Assembly (NCBI RefSeq): GCF_950295315.1
Contig: NC_080185.1
Location: 48,899,237 to 48,963,236 of the forward strand
Source: Erinaceus europaeus
Lineage: Eukaryota; Chordata; Mammalia; Eulipotyphla; Erinaceidae
DNA length: 64,000 nt
Direction: 5' to 3'
Position 1 is the first letter of the stretch, and the number at the start of each line of letters is the position of its first letter. The notes beneath the pieces are model-generated. The model saw only the letters and a program-made list of their open reading frames with translations. It was not told the DNA's origin and did not search any database. Below, piece by piece: positions 13,336 through 23,936 of this stretch. Made by a program: the position numbers and the translations under genes.

Positions 13336-14299
13336 TTATAAAAGGTCTTTTAGAATCTCTTTCAGGGGGGGCTTGGTTATTGTTGCCTCCTTTAACTGTT
13401 GTCTTCCTGAGAAGGTTTTGATCCCTCCATCTAGTTTGAGTGAAAGTCTAGCAGGATATATTATCCTTGGTTGAAATCCTTTTTCATTCAGGGCTCATAG
13501 ATATCTTGGTATTGTATTCTGGATTTTAGAGTTTGAGTGGAATTTAGATTTTAGAGAGGAAAAGTCTGCTGTTAGTCTTATGGGTTTTCCCCCGTATGTG
13601 AGTTTTTTTTCTCTTGCAGCCTTTAGGATCCTTTCTTTATCCTTGCTTCTTTTCATTGTAACTATGATGTGTATTGGTGTCTTAAGGTATGGGTTGATAT
13701 TGCTTGGGACTCTCTGGGCCTCTTGAATCTTAATACCCTTTCTGTTCTTTAGGTCTGAGAAGTTTTCTTCAATTATTTCCTCTAGAATATTTATCTCCCC
13801 TTCCTCTCTTTCATACTCTGGTAGGCCAATTATATGAATATCATTTCTTTTGAGATCATCCATATGTATCTGTTGTTGTTTTAAGTGTCTCTAAATCTCT
13901 GAGGTCTTTTACCTCTTTCTTAGTTTTCTCTAGCTCATCCTCTGTCTGCCTAATTCTGTTTTCTGCTTCTGTTCATCTGCTTTCCTTCCCCTCAGCTTCT
14001 TTCTTCAGTTCAGTTATAGTATTATCTTGTTCTGCTAGTTGGTCTTTAGCTCAGATATTTCAGCTTTCATTACTTTAATTATGTCAAGATACCTTGTTTT
14101 TTCTTTGAGGTTCTCCTCTGTTGTTTCCCTAATTCTTATATCCCTTTCCTCCAAGTTTTATTCATTTTGTGATTATTAGGTTTCCTATTGCTTGTATACT
14201 TTTATTATCTATGGTTACTTCTGACTGATTTGGAATTTCTTCTGGGCTCTTCTTCTGATTCATTGTGGTAGCAGTTTTATTTGCTCTTGATTTAACCAT
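13336..14299 (-). pseudogene. L1 ORF1 pseudogene (RNA-binding chaperone)
   Basis: ORF1 makes the trimeric coiled-coil RNA-binding protein that coats L1 RNA. The C-terminal domain is readable on the minus strand between 13495 and 13863: an RRM-like core with a IIGLPEYEREEGE stretch and a region matching the ORF1 at 39335. The start codon lies at 14297-14299, directly before a SINE insertion that separates ORF1 from its 5'UTR. Several stops interrupt the N-terminal coiled coil (13870-14290). Confidence 0.72.
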
Positions 14300-14304
14300 T
14301 TTTA

Positions 14305-14588
14305 ATATTTATTTTATTTATTCCCTTTTGTTACCCTTGATGTTTCATTCTTGTAGTTATTATTGTTGTTGTTATTGATGTCATCATCTTTGGATAAGAC
14401 AGAGAGAAATGGAGAGAGGAGGGGAAAACATATGGGGAAAGAAATATAGATACCTGCAGGCCTGCTTCACCGCCTGTGAAGCAACTCCCCTGCAGGTAGG
14501 AAGCCGGGGGCTTGAACCAGGATCCTCACACTGGTCCTTGTGCTTTGCGCCACCTGTGCTTAACCCCTGTGCTACTGCCTGACTCCCA
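14305..14588 (-). mobile_element. tRNA-derived SINE (young-type head) inside L1
   Basis: The reversed SINE carries the head GGGAGTC...GGTTAAGCACAGG, a box B-like GGTTCAAGCC, a pyrimidine-rich body and an A-rich tail. It is flanked by a perfect 15-bp target-site duplication, ATTTAACCATTTTTA, at 14290-14304 and 14589-14603, which spans the L1 ORF1 start codon. Without the SINE, the L1 5'UTR and ORF1 join cleanly. Confidence 0.9.
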
Positions 14589-14603
14589 ATTTAACCATTT
14601 TTA

Positions 14604-15055
14604 TTTATTGATGTGGTTTTTATTTTTCTGTTCTGTCGTTCTTCAGTTGTTGTGTTTTGAGTACAAGCCATGCTATACTAAAGACTTTTATGACAAGTGC
14701 AGTCACCAACCTCAGAAATTGCAACAATAGTAACTGAGGAAAAGATTGATTCAGTTCAATCAATAACATTTAGTCAAGAAAAAATAGAAACCAAACAAAA
14801 GAAAAATAAACAGACAGGTAAAAATGGAAAGCAAGAATGGATAATTATCATATCTACTGTCCACTATAAATTCTTGGGATAGAAAGGGGAGAAAGGGAAG
14901 TAGAGAAGACCCCTACACATATAGTCCATTCCAAGTCAGATTTTTTCCCCAAAATAATTCACAAGCAAGTATCAGTGAAAGGAAATATATATGGAGGAAA
15001 AAAGGAGAGTAGAGAGAAGAGGTAGAGAGAAACAGGTTTCTCTCACAATGGATAG
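14604..15055 (-). promoter_or_regulatory. L1 5'UTR segment (older subfamily)
   Basis: Matches in order the 5'UTR sequences at 50166-51190 and 56640-57560, including the stretches around CAAGCCATGCTA, CTCAGAAA and the A/G-rich block. Similarity fades near 15055. L1 5'UTRs carry the internal promoter; this one lacks the distal end with the CCATNTT motif seen in the other copies. Confidence 0.65.
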
Positions 15056-15354
15056 GACATGATTAGCCTATGATAATGCAAACTAAGATTGTAAAGGAAT
15101 TCTTGTGCCTATTTACAAAGATTATCAAATAATCCTCATAGGATTAGTGGTGCATATAGACTAGCAATGAGTGTTACTTTGAATTTGGTTACTACTTCTA
15201 ATTCCTTTCCTCACCAAGGTGCTAAGCCCTTGTTAAATGGTTTGACGTTTCTCTGATATAAGTACAAGCTATTGCTCTTTAATGCCTAGACTGGCAAGCT
15301 ATAGCTCTTGACTCCTCTCTCCTTTATGGGTGTTTATCTTAGAAGACTTACTCA
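15056..15354. other. Unclassified interval
   Basis: I see no recognisable element or open frame in these 300 bases. Confidence 0.4.
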
Positions 15355-15488
15355 ATGATACTGTGTCCTTTGGGACAATATGGATAGACTTGGAGGTTAT
15401 TATTTTAGTGAAATGAGTAAAGAGATAAAAAGACAACTACCAGATGGTTTTAATCATACATATAACACAGAGACCTGATTTACATGAA
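15355..15488 (+). repeat. Old dispersed repeat, left part, split by a retrovirus
   Basis: This stretch and its continuation at 18364-18390 match, in reverse complement and nearly without gaps, 30805-30950. Wording such as GACAATATGGATAGACTTGGA resembles the end of ORF2 in older L1 families, so this is probably an old L1 terminus. Confidence 0.7.
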
Positions 15489-15908
15489 TGTTGTTTTTGC
15501 CGGGCTGGCTTCACGGGCGGGTAACAGACGACCTGGGACTCATGGCTGGGTTGTACACAGTATCTCTTTATTCATGCAGGATGCAGCGCAATCTATACCA
15601 AGCTAAGCTAAACTAAAAAACTACAAACAATCTTGTCCTTATAAATATACTAGCTCAGTAGGGTGGGAATAGGATGCGATGCAGAGAGGGTGGAGAGAAA
15701 AGTGACTGGTGAAAATCAGGGTATAACAAGGAGAGGGGGTGTAGCAGGCAAGAATTCTACCACTGAACCACCAATGCCCTGGAGGGAGGGTGATGCTTGT
15801 TAACAGCGGTTATATAAATAGAATGAAGTGGTTATGTAAATAGAATAATGTTAAGCAGGGGGGGATTAAACTAATGAAACAGAAGGGGTTTTTAGAAGAA
15901 TACCAACA
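15489..15908 (-). repeat. 3' LTR of the endogenous retrovirus
   Basis: Starts TGTTGG and ends CAACA on the minus strand. Minus-strand signals: TATA-like TATTTATAAGG at about 15637-15647 and polyadenylation signal AATAAA at 15567-15572, giving a short R region between them. About 93% identical by hand count to 17946-18363. Confidence 0.88.
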
Positions 15909-15910
15909 AT

Positions 15911-15923
15911 TCCCCCTTTCTTT
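15911..15923 (-). other. Retroviral polypurine tract
   Basis: The minus strand reads AAAGAAAGGGGGA immediately before the 3' LTR start. This is the expected position and composition of the plus-strand DNA primer. Confidence 0.8.
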
Positions 15924-16775
15924 ATAACTAATGGCCATAGTATCAGGATTGTGGGGTGAAAAGAAACCTATATCGTACAGGCATTTTCAAAAGAACTGGC
16001 ATAAGACATGGAAAACAAAATAGGCAAGCAGCAATAACAAGTGTGATGCCAAGGGGAACGTTTCTTGACTCAAATGGCAAGGCCTAGCAGGCGAAAGGGC
16101 GTTTCTTGCCTCTGGCGTGCTTCATACCTCTGGGGGCATCTCTTGCCTCAAAGGGCGTTTCCTGCCTCTGTGGCCATAACCTAATAAGGAGGGGGAGTTT
16201 ATGCCTCTGTGGGAAGAGCCTGCAGGCGAGGGGACATGGTCTATAAAGTCCCAAGGCAACTGGCTGAAGTTAGTCTTTGAGAAACACAGCAGTGTGTACC
16301 AGTAAGTCCGATGGAGGTGTCAGTCCAAATTAGCTGACCACAGAAGAAAATGCCAAGGGATGAAATGCTGCATGTCTGTCTCAATGGGGAATGTCAGCCA
16401 CCAGAATTCTGCTTTTCTGTAGATAGTGATCTTTGGAGTCTGTGAATCTGTTTCTTCAGGTCGTGCCAGGTCACATCAATGGTTTCCAGGGGTGTGTTGT
16501 AGACATTCCATCTTGTGGGCGATGTCAGAGAACAGGAGTCCAAATGCATTTCCGGGAATTCCATTTGAGTAGATGCTTTTTCATGTGAAGACTTGACAGC
16601 TGAAATTGATTTACTTGTCAAACAAAACTTGTAGCAGAATAGAAGTTTACTATAATTGATAACTCCATTATAATTGGAAGTCCTTTCTAGTATGATTTTA
16701 AGGTTTGTTTAAACAGTTTAAACTCAATAAAATGTGGAAAGGTAAACAGAAGAATCACGGTTAAAAGCCTCAGGC
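15924..16775 (-). other. Retroviral internal region, 3' half
   Basis: Between the nested SINE and the 3' LTR. It holds one 75-codon minus-strand open piece (16394-16621) at the place where an env end would lie; I do not recognise it with confidence. A short degenerate repeat around GGGCGTTTCTTGCCTCTG occurs at 16097-16113 and 16153-16170, with a weaker copy near 16055. No polymerase or protease motif is visible. Confidence 0.5.
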
Positions 16776-17057
16776 GGGAGTCGGGCTGTAGCACAGTGGG
16801 TTAAGCGCAGGTGGCGCTAAGCACAAGGACCCGCATAAGGATCCTGGTTCAAGCCCTGGCTCCCCACCTGCAGGGGTGTCGCTTCACAAGTGGTGAAACA
16901 GGTCTGCAGGTGTCTATATTTCTCTCCCTCTCTCTGTCTTCCCCCTCCCCTCTCCATTTCTCTCTGTCCTATCCAACAACAATGACAAAAATAATAACTA
17001 CAACAATAAAACAACAAGGGCAACAAAAGGGAATAAATAAATAAAAATAAATATAAA
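16776..17057 (+). mobile_element. tRNA-derived SINE inside the retrovirus
   Basis: Full head GGGAGTCGGGCTGTAGCACAG, box A TAGCACAGTGG, box B GGTTCAAGCC, pyrimidine block and A-rich tail. Flanked by a 13-bp duplication AAAAGCCTC(A/T)GGC at 16763-16775 and 17058-17070, with one mismatch. It inserted after the retrovirus. Confidence 0.9.
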
Positions 17058-17530
17058 AAAAGCCTCTGGCATGAGAATAATTAACATAATCATTGCACTA
17101 TCTGCCCCACCCATAACTCATACTGTTTCAGGATTAAACGTTTCAGATTTATGCCAAGACGTAAAAAAGAAATCAAAGGAGGAAAAAACAATTTTTTGGA
17201 TTGTTTCTGGATGTCTCTAGAAATCATGGCTGCGTCCAGCATTTTTTTTAAGTCAATGTCAAACAAAAATTCAGTCATTCAAATCACTCTCTTATGAAAC
17301 AGATCTCACCATGTAGCATCAAGAGTCCCCGGAGGGCATCCTAGTCCAAAAAGCTCCTCAAAATTCCATTTAGGGTGCTTCTGACTGTTCCTGCTGTATT
17401 GCTTCAGGCATCTACTTTTAAAAGCGTCTTCCCATCGAAGAAAGAATCCAATCAGGAGAGTAGAACTAACCATGTGTCTCCAGTCTTGGGGACTGCCAGG
17501 GTACTGGAGAATGCTCCTCAAATTAGAGTA

Positions 17531-17797
17531 GTCCTTCTCCATGGGAAACATTCGAGAAGAAGTTCAGAAAGTCCCAGTGGAAATCCCCATGCATATCCCA
17601 AGGTCTACGATCATGGTCATAAAGAACCAAAATGTGGCCTGGAGCAAAATGTAGTCCTTTTCCTCAGGAAACATAGGAGAGGGAATCCAGAAAGTCCAAG
17701 GAGATATCTCAGTGCATCTCCCAAGCTCTATGATTAGTGTCACAAGAAACCAAAGTTCCCGGTCAGGGAAACAAAGTGTGGCCCAGAGCAAAATGTT
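17531..17797 (-). repeat. Tandem repeat in the retroviral leader (two units, perhaps a third)
   Basis: Unit 17531-17653 (123 bp) is followed directly by unit 17654-17797 (144 bp, with an extra ~20 bp). Both start GTCCTT(C/T)TCC on the plus strand and end GAGCAAAATGT. A more diverged related stretch lies at about 17370-17530. The open minus-strand pieces here (17306-17551 and 17564-17875) simply read through the repeats. Confidence 0.7.
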
Positions 17798-17925
17798 CCA
17801 GAGACAGAGTAACTGTCTCATGATGAAACAGTAGAGGCTTTGGCAAACCTCTTCATAAGTAGAAGAGAAGACCATAGTGCATACTTAGGCAAAGTCTTCA
17901 CTTATCTGGGAGTTGCGCAGGTCTG

Positions 17926-17943
17926 GTCCCACGTTGGGCACCA
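17926..17943 (-). other. Primer binding site, Lys-type
   Basis: Minus strand TGGTGCCCAACGTGGGAC, two bases inside the 5' LTR. It matches the complement of the tRNA-Lys(1,2) 3' end, as used by several class II retroviruses, at 16 of 18 positions. Confidence 0.82.
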
Positions 17944-17945
17944 TA

Positions 17946-18363
17946 TGTTGTTTTCACCGGGCTGGCTTCACGGGCAGGTAACAGAAGACCCGGGACTCAT
18001 GTTTGAGCTGTAGGCAGTATCTCTTTATTCATGCAGGACACAGTACAATCTAAGCCAAGCTAAACTAAACTAAAAACTACAAACAATCTTGTCCTTATAA
18101 ATATACTAGCCCAGTAGGGTGGGAACAGGATGCGACGCAGAGAGGGTGGAGAGAAAAGTGACTGGTGAAAATCAGGGTATGACAAGGAGAGGGGGCATAG
18201 CAGGCAAGAATTCTACCACTGAACCACCAATGCCCTGGAGGGAGGGTGGTGCTTGTTAACAGTGGTTATGTAAATAGAATGAAGTGGTTATGTAAATAGA
18301 ATAGTGTTAAGCAGGGGGGATTAAACTAATGAAACAGAAGGGGTTTTTAGAAGCATACCAACA
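17946..18363 (-). repeat. 5' LTR of the endogenous retrovirus
   Basis: Counterpart of 15489-15908, with AATAAA on the minus strand at 18024-18029 and a TATA-like element at about 18093-18103. This LTR would have driven transcription leftward. Confidence 0.88.
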
Positions 18364-18457
18364 CATGAACGTTGCCAAAAAAAAAAAAACAAAAACAGAC
18401 ATCCCTCATGTTGGTAAATTGACATTTGTTCCAATCTCTTTGGACAGTGTTTTATAT

Positions 18458-18463
<6 letters not shown>

Positions 18464-18545
<82 letters not shown>
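18464..18545. repeat. (TA)n/(TG)n microsatellite
   Basis: TA dinucleotides at 18464-18492 pass into TG dinucleotides at 18493-18545. All open frames across it are repeat artefacts. Confidence 0.97.
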
Positions 18546-18547
<2 letters not shown>

Positions 18548-18548
<1 letters not shown>

Positions 18549-18858
18549 CTTTTTGCCTGCAAGGTTATCACTAGGACTTGGTGCCTGCACTATGACTCCA
18601 TTGCTCCTGGAGGCTATTTTTTACCTTTTGTTGCCCTTGTTGTTTTTATTATTGCTGTTGTTGTTGTTGTATAGGACAGAGAGAAACAGAAAGAGGAGGG
18701 GAAGACAGAGAGGGAGAGAGAAAGATAAACACCTGCAGACCTGCTTTACTGTCTATGAAGCGACTCCCCTGCAGGTGGGGAGCTTGGGCTCTAACTGGGA
18801 TCCTTAGGCTGCTCCTTGAGCATTGTGTCACCAGCAGGTGATACCTTCTGACTCCCTG
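18548..18858 (-). mobile_element. tRNA-derived SINE with 3' extension
   Basis: Reversed SINE. It has the extra 3' segment (complement reads ...GTTATCACTAGGACTTGGTGCCTGCAC in + orientation before the pyrimidine block) found in the longer SINE variant of this window, then the body and the degenerate tRNA-like head at the right end. The microsatellite abuts its tail. Confidence 0.85.
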
Positions 18859-19597
18859 TTACAGGTTTTATACATGTCACCTGTCACACAGAAGGCAACC
18901 CATGTTCATTTTCTGCTTTGCTACTAACGGTATTCTTTTCTGCTTTGCCACTAATGGTATTCTTTATAAAATTAGACTGACAACAGTCCTAAATGTGTAT
19001 CTAGATTATGGCTTATTTCTTCTAAGCATGTAATTGACATGTCTTCCCACCCCACTAGATTAACAATCATTGAACATTGTAATGTACCCTTCCCTTAAAG
19101 GAGTAATTCTCAAACAGAAAAAAGAGAATACAGAGAGTCTAATATATTTTACATTTTTGTACTGTATAATTTTAATCAGGCAGGCATTATTTATTTATAG
19201 ACATTATTTTTCTCCACAGAGCTTCTATTCTTTCTCCTGTAGATACCTCATAATTCATCCAGCCTCTTTGTGACTTAAGTCAATAACATTACTAACTTAA
19301 GGTCTAAGGTATGCTTATTTTTAGTTTTTCACTCACAGGTCTTGTTTAGACCCGTGCCGAGCAGTTAAAACTTTTATCTGTAAACTCCTCACAAGAACAC
19401 TTTGAGCTGAAGCCTGGATTGTAGCACAGCAACATCCTGGATGTGCTGTTTTCCCCACAACCAGAACCCACCCGAACTCTGAACTCTGAGCTAGCTCTGT
19501 TAAGTCTCTGTTCTAAGTTTCCAATAAGTGTTGGGCTACCTCTGGGTTAGACACAGATACCAGATCAAAATGCCTTAATCTGATACCCAGTTTTAGT
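18859..19597. other. Unclassified interval
   Basis: No element recognised. It contains a short direct repeat around TTTTCTGCTTTGC(T/C)ACTAA near 18907-18955. Confidence 0.4.
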
Positions 19598-19951
19598 TGT
19601 TAGGCAGTATGACAGCTTTCCCCTGCTTAAAGCTGTGGTCTATTTACATAACCACTGTTACCTAAGAAACGCCCTGCCTGCAGGGCATTGGTTTAATCCC
19701 CATTGGTTCACACTCTCTTTTTGCTCTGCCCCCTCTCCTAGTCACACCCTATTTTCCACCACTAGTTTGTACTCTCTTTTCGCTCCACCATCTCTAAGTC
19801 ACATCCTGTTTCCACCCTATTTCCTTCTCGGTGAGTAAAAATACAGCTGCTCTTCTGATTAAACACGCATGGAATTGCCTTCCAGCTCCTAGAGTCTCAG
19901 AGTCTCTCTTCTGAGACACTAGCCTGGCACCAGTTCCTAATCCCTCAAACA
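19598..19951 (+). mobile_element. Solo LTR related to the 15489-18363 retrovirus
   Basis: The plus strand follows, in order, the minus-strand LTR of the nearby retrovirus: TGTTAGG start, CCCCTGCTTAA, CTATTTACATAACCAC, CAGGGCATTGGT, CCCCCTCTCCTAG and CCACCCTATT. It has a TATA-like GTAAAAATAC near 19834 and an ATTAAA signal at 19858-19863. The right boundary, ...CTCAAACA, is my estimate. I found no clear target duplication and no second LTR, so it is called solo. Confidence 0.7.
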
Positions 19952-20529
19952 TGCAGCAGCCTAGGTTGGCTCCAGTCGAGTTCTCTCCAACCCAGAGAAC
20001 ACTTGCTCCAGAAGAAGCACCCTCAGGCTATCCCAGCATTAGTGACTGTGTTTTTGAGGGGCAAAGTCAAATCTTGCAGAGGGAACCTTAGAGGCACAGA
20101 AGAGTTGTGTATTCTCCTATACCCATACAGACTATGAGAATCTTATTTATGTTAATACCAAGAAGTGGGGAATTGTGACACAGCATGAACTTTGTAATAT
20201 GATTAGCATATAGTTGACAACTAACTGTAAGAACTTAATTAGCAGATGGCTGATGAACATGATTAGCATATGGATGACATCAGCCTAAGAGGATAGTATA
20301 AATTTATGCAAACCCACAATGGATTGTGGGTGCATTTTAACATATATAAATGCATGTTGTGCAGAAGTCTATCTGTACCTGTACTCCCCACTTCTGGGTC
20401 CCTGTTTTCCTGTGCTCTGTCAGTGGCCACCATGAGTGCATGGGTACAGCCTAGTCTTATCTCAGCCCATATTTGCCTCCTTACTGTACCTGGTAACCTC
20501 CATGTAGTATACTGATTATCTTAGACCCA
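19952..20529. other. Unclassified interval, possibly LTR-like
   Basis: 20165-20420 contains repeated GATTAGCATAT(A/G)G blocks, a TATA-like GTATAAATTTATG near 20296 and no coding content. It could be an old LTR, but I have no second copy to compare. Confidence 0.3.
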
Positions 20530-20896
20530 GGCAGATGACCCAAGTTGCAGATGCTACCATGATGCCAACATGACTTCCCTAGGCAGACAACCTCACCAAT
20601 GTGTCCTGGAGCTCCACCTCCTCAGATCCCTGCCCCACTAGGAAAAGATAGAGACATGGATCTACCTGCCAATGCCCATGTTCAGCAGAGAAGCAATTAC
20701 AGAAGCCAGACCTTCCACTTTCTGGACCCCATAAAGACCCTGGTTCTATGCTCCCAGGGGGATAAAGAATAGGAAAGCTTTCAAGGGAGGGAATGGGGTA
20801 CAAAACTCTGGTGGTGGGAATTGTGTGGAATTGTACCCTCCTTTCATCCTATCATCTTGACAATATCTCCATTTTATGAGTAAATTTAAAAAAAAT
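20530..20896 (+). mobile_element. L1 3'UTR end (plus)
   Basis: Matches the 3'-terminal L1 UTR seen at 46300-46668 (ACCATGATGCCAAC, CCAATGTGTCCTGGAGC, AGACCTTCCAC, GAATTGTACCC blocks) and ends in an A-run at 20887-20896. No coding sequence. Confidence 0.85.
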
Positions 20897-22540
20897 CTCC
20901 TAGTCCTGGAGCCTCTTGGGGCTTGGATCACTTTCCTACATGCTTTTCTTGATCCATATCATTTGATATTGCATCTGCTGTTCTTAACAAATCAATGCAA
21001 CTAGTGCCATGTAGACATGTTTCCCTTTGTACTATGTCCAGAGATGTCAGGCCTAGGATGTCAGCCTTCTAGATCTATTACTCTGGTGAGACCTCTCCTA
21101 GCTCATAAGACTCCTTAATTCCACTTCAGTTGATACATTTCTTAACAAAACTACAGAACCTAGATATAGACCAGGGCCCATTAGATAGGAGACATGTGCA
21201 AATGTGTCCATGTTAGGGGAAATACATACCTTAAAGTACAAGTGCACAATAGTTTGCTGTGACTTAAGTGCAACAAGCAAGTAGGAAGACCTAAAAACGA
21301 CAACATTAACATACTTAATCAAATAGTTTCTACTTAGACCTAGCTACCGTCCTTATCTACTTCCTACTTCATTTCTCTCAATTACTCTAAAGATAACCTT
21401 CTCAGATAAAGTGAAAACCACAAAATCAAGATAACTACAAAAGCATGCTTTAATAATGGCTCTTTTGGTCACTATGTCCATCTCACCATCCTAGGCCCTA
21501 ATCAGGGACTCTTGGATTTTCCATATAGACATGATGGTCCTAGACCTCTATCAGATCCCTCTCTCCACCATCACTGGTCATATCCATCTGGAACAACATC
21601 ATAAACCCTCTTGAGGGCCTATATAGGACCTTATCCTCAATGTGGAACAACAATGGTAGAGACGGCCTCACTCTCCACAGAAAGGCTGAGTCAGCATGCT
21701 CTGCTATCTGAGGAAGACGGGTGCTACAGTAAGTGCAGTCTAGAATGTTCTTAGCTATGACAACATAATGCAAGCTCAGACCTACAGGAATGCAGAGGTT
21801 ACACAGGCTGCTGTGGTTAATATGAATAGACATGGGCCCCACATCATATCAATAGGGTTTACATTTAATAGTATTTATATAATCTTTCCATATCTGAAAG
21901 CTCCTTTCAATCCTGATCTAGATTGCTTGTCCAATCTCAAATCCAACACTATCTCCCTAGACAATATCTGTAACCCTCCCACATGCTATCTCTGTCACTC
22001 AGGCAAAAATGAGTCAAGTCATGGGCCCCTTGGAATATACCTAAAAATGACTTCCTAGCTTTTTACAAAATGGAGACCCCAAATCTCATCTACTCTAGTA
22101 TTGCCTTTAAATTCCTTATTATTAAACAATTCGTTCAGCTTTATATCTTAATGTTTTTTCAGCCACCAAGTTGCAGATACTACCATGATGCCAACCTGAC
22201 TTCCCTGGGCAGATGACCTCACCAATGTGTCCTGGAATCCCTCCTTTCCAGAGCCCTGCCACACTAGGGAAAGGTAGAGACAGGCTAGGTGTATGGATCG
22301 ACTTGCCAACACCCATGTCCTGTGGAGAATCAATTACACAGTCTAGACCTTCCACCTTTTGTGCACCATAATGATCCTGGATCCATACTTTCAAAAGGAT
22401 AAAGAATAGGAAAACTTACAATGGAGGGGATGGAATACGGAATGCTTGTGGTGGGACTTGTATGGAATTGTACCCCTCTTACCCTACAATCTTGTCAATA
22501 ATTGTTAAATCAATAAATAAAATAAAAATAAATAAATAAA
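20897..22540 (+). mobile_element. L1 3'UTR (plus), long form
   Basis: Starts within the 3'UTR (compare 45870 onward) and runs through a middle block that the youngest copies lack, to the terminal blocks and an (AATA)n tail at 22508-22540. It directly follows another L1 3' end. No ORF2. Confidence 0.8.
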
Positions 22541-23027
22541 AGCTAATAATATGTTTCTTTTTAACAACAGAAAGCTGCAATTTTGATAAAGCCCATTTAA
22601 CACTAGTAACAAGATAAATTAATTACAAAATATAATAATTTGATGTTGTCATGCTCATATAAGAGAGAAAAACTGTAGAGATAAATAGACAAGTCAATAA
22701 TTGCTATGAAAAAATTTCACATCTCTCTCTTTCTCCCTCTCTACCTCTAGATGATGAAGGAAATAAACAGAAGAAAAAATAGGTATGGAGAGAGAACATA
22801 AACTAAGACTACACGATGAACCATGTATGGATTAAACTGACCTGTATGGATTAAACCACCCAACAGTGGCAGAGTACATGTTCTTCTCAAGTAAGCATGA
22901 AATATTTACAGGGATAGATTATAGGCTATTACTCCTATGTTAATACATTTAGGACAACTCAAGTACACAGTGCTTAGTATTTGACCATGACATACTTACT
23001 TTAGACCTGTAAACTAAACAATAAAAT
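22541..23027. other. Unclassified AT-rich interval
   Basis: No element or gene recognised. Confidence 0.4.
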
Positions 23028-23038
23028 ATACTATTGAG

Positions 23039-23354
23039 GGAGTCAGGTGGTAGTGCAGCGGGTTAAGCGCTGGTGGTGCAAAGCACAAGGACTGGTGTGA
23101 GGATCCCAGTTCGAGCCCCCGGCTCCCCAGCTGCAGGAGGGTTGTTTCACAAGTGGTGAGGCAGGTCTGCAGGTGCCTATCTTTTTCTCCCCCTTTCTGT
23201 CTTCCCCTCCTCTCGCCATTTCTTTCTGTCTTATTCAACAATGATGACACCAATAACAACAACAACAATAACTACAACAACAATAAAAGCAACAAGGGCA
23301 ATAAAAAGGAAATAAGTAAATATTTTTAAAAATCTTTAAAACAAAACAAAACAA
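23039..23354 (+). mobile_element. tRNA-derived SINE
   Basis: Head GGAGTCAGGTGGTAGTGCAGCGGGTTAAGCG, box B GTTCGAGCCCC, pyrimidine block and an A-rich tail with (AAAAC)n. Flanked by ATACTATTGAG (23028-23038) and ATACTACTGAG (23355-23365), an 11-bp duplication with one mismatch. Confidence 0.88.
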
Positions 23355-23365
23355 ATACTACTGAG

Positions 23366-23936
23366 AGAAATTAATAACTCTCTTCCAAAATTCACTGGTC
23401 ACTATACTGGTGCAATCTACAATCCCACCCATTCCCCCCATCCTCAACAGCTTCAGTTCTGCCGTTCAGAAGCAACATTTTTGTGTGTGAACTGGGAGCA
23501 GAGATGGCAAACAAACATAAAGCAGCATCCATATCCCTTTTAAAATCAAGAAATCAGGGAAAATGTTGATATTGATTGTGATTTATACTCAGAATTTTAT
23601 TTCAGAAATTAAAACTTCTAGATAGGTTCAGAATGTTTTTCCTGTTTAATTTAATTATTTCTTTTAAGAGAACATGCTTGTTTATATTTGTCAAAGGAAA
23701 AAGTAATAAATAAACCAAATCACTACAGTCTAGATGACACTTCTGTCCTCTATCTGCAACTGTCATAATTTTTTGCATATATTTCTTACTTTGATAAAAA
23801 ACATTTATGTCCTTTATTGACAGAAACTGTGCAAAACATTTGAAAATAGGTGATGCTTGCAAGTCATATTTTATTAGCAGAAATCTAATGTTCTTTTCAC
23901 AGTTTCAGCTGATGAAATTTCCAGGGCCTGAGGTTT
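23366..23936. other. Unclassified interval
   Basis: No element recognised. Confidence 0.4.

Larger units (their letters stand above)
10646..15055 (-). mobile_element. Older L1 (minus) with ORF2, ORF1 and 5'UTR, internally deleted
   Basis: Begins inside a 3'UTR (10646-10882), then ORF2 (10883-13277), ORF1 (13336-14299) and a 5'UTR segment (14604-15055). A SINE splits ORF1 near its start codon. Relative to the L1 at 6037-10645, about 1.4 kb of ORF2 is missing at 11886, where sequence matching 8410 joins sequence matching 9829. The 5'UTR resembles those at 50166-51190 and 56640-57870 but stops near 15055, so the 5' end is incomplete or diverged. Confidence 0.8.
15489..18363 (-). mobile_element. 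Short class II-type endogenous retrovirus with both LTRs
   Basis: Two direct repeats of about 420 bp, TG...CA bounded, flank about 2.04 kb (about 1.74 kb without a nested SINE). The minus strand is the coding sense: it has the TATA-like and AATAAA signals in each LTR, a primer binding site just inside the 5' LTR and a purine tract just before the 3' LTR. A perfect 6-bp target duplication, CATGAA (15483-15488 and 18364-18369), flanks it. Six-base duplications and a Lys-type primer site fit class II (betaretrovirus-like) elements. I could not recognise gag, pro, pol or a full env, so this is either heavily deleted or a non-autonomous family. The LTRs differ at roughly 7% of positions by hand count, so it is not recent. 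Confidence 0.85.

Noticed and set aside
16394..16621. Env-like open piece of the provirus
   Set aside because: The position fits an env end, but I see no diagnostic motif; kept only as a remark under the provirus.
17306..17875. Two minus-strand open pieces as retroviral leader proteins
   Set aside because: They read through a nucleotide tandem repeat in different frames and have no recognised domain.
18321..18674. Open frames with long Cys-Val, Tyr-Ile or Thr-His runs
   Set aside because: Direct translation of the (TA)n/(TG)n microsatellite.
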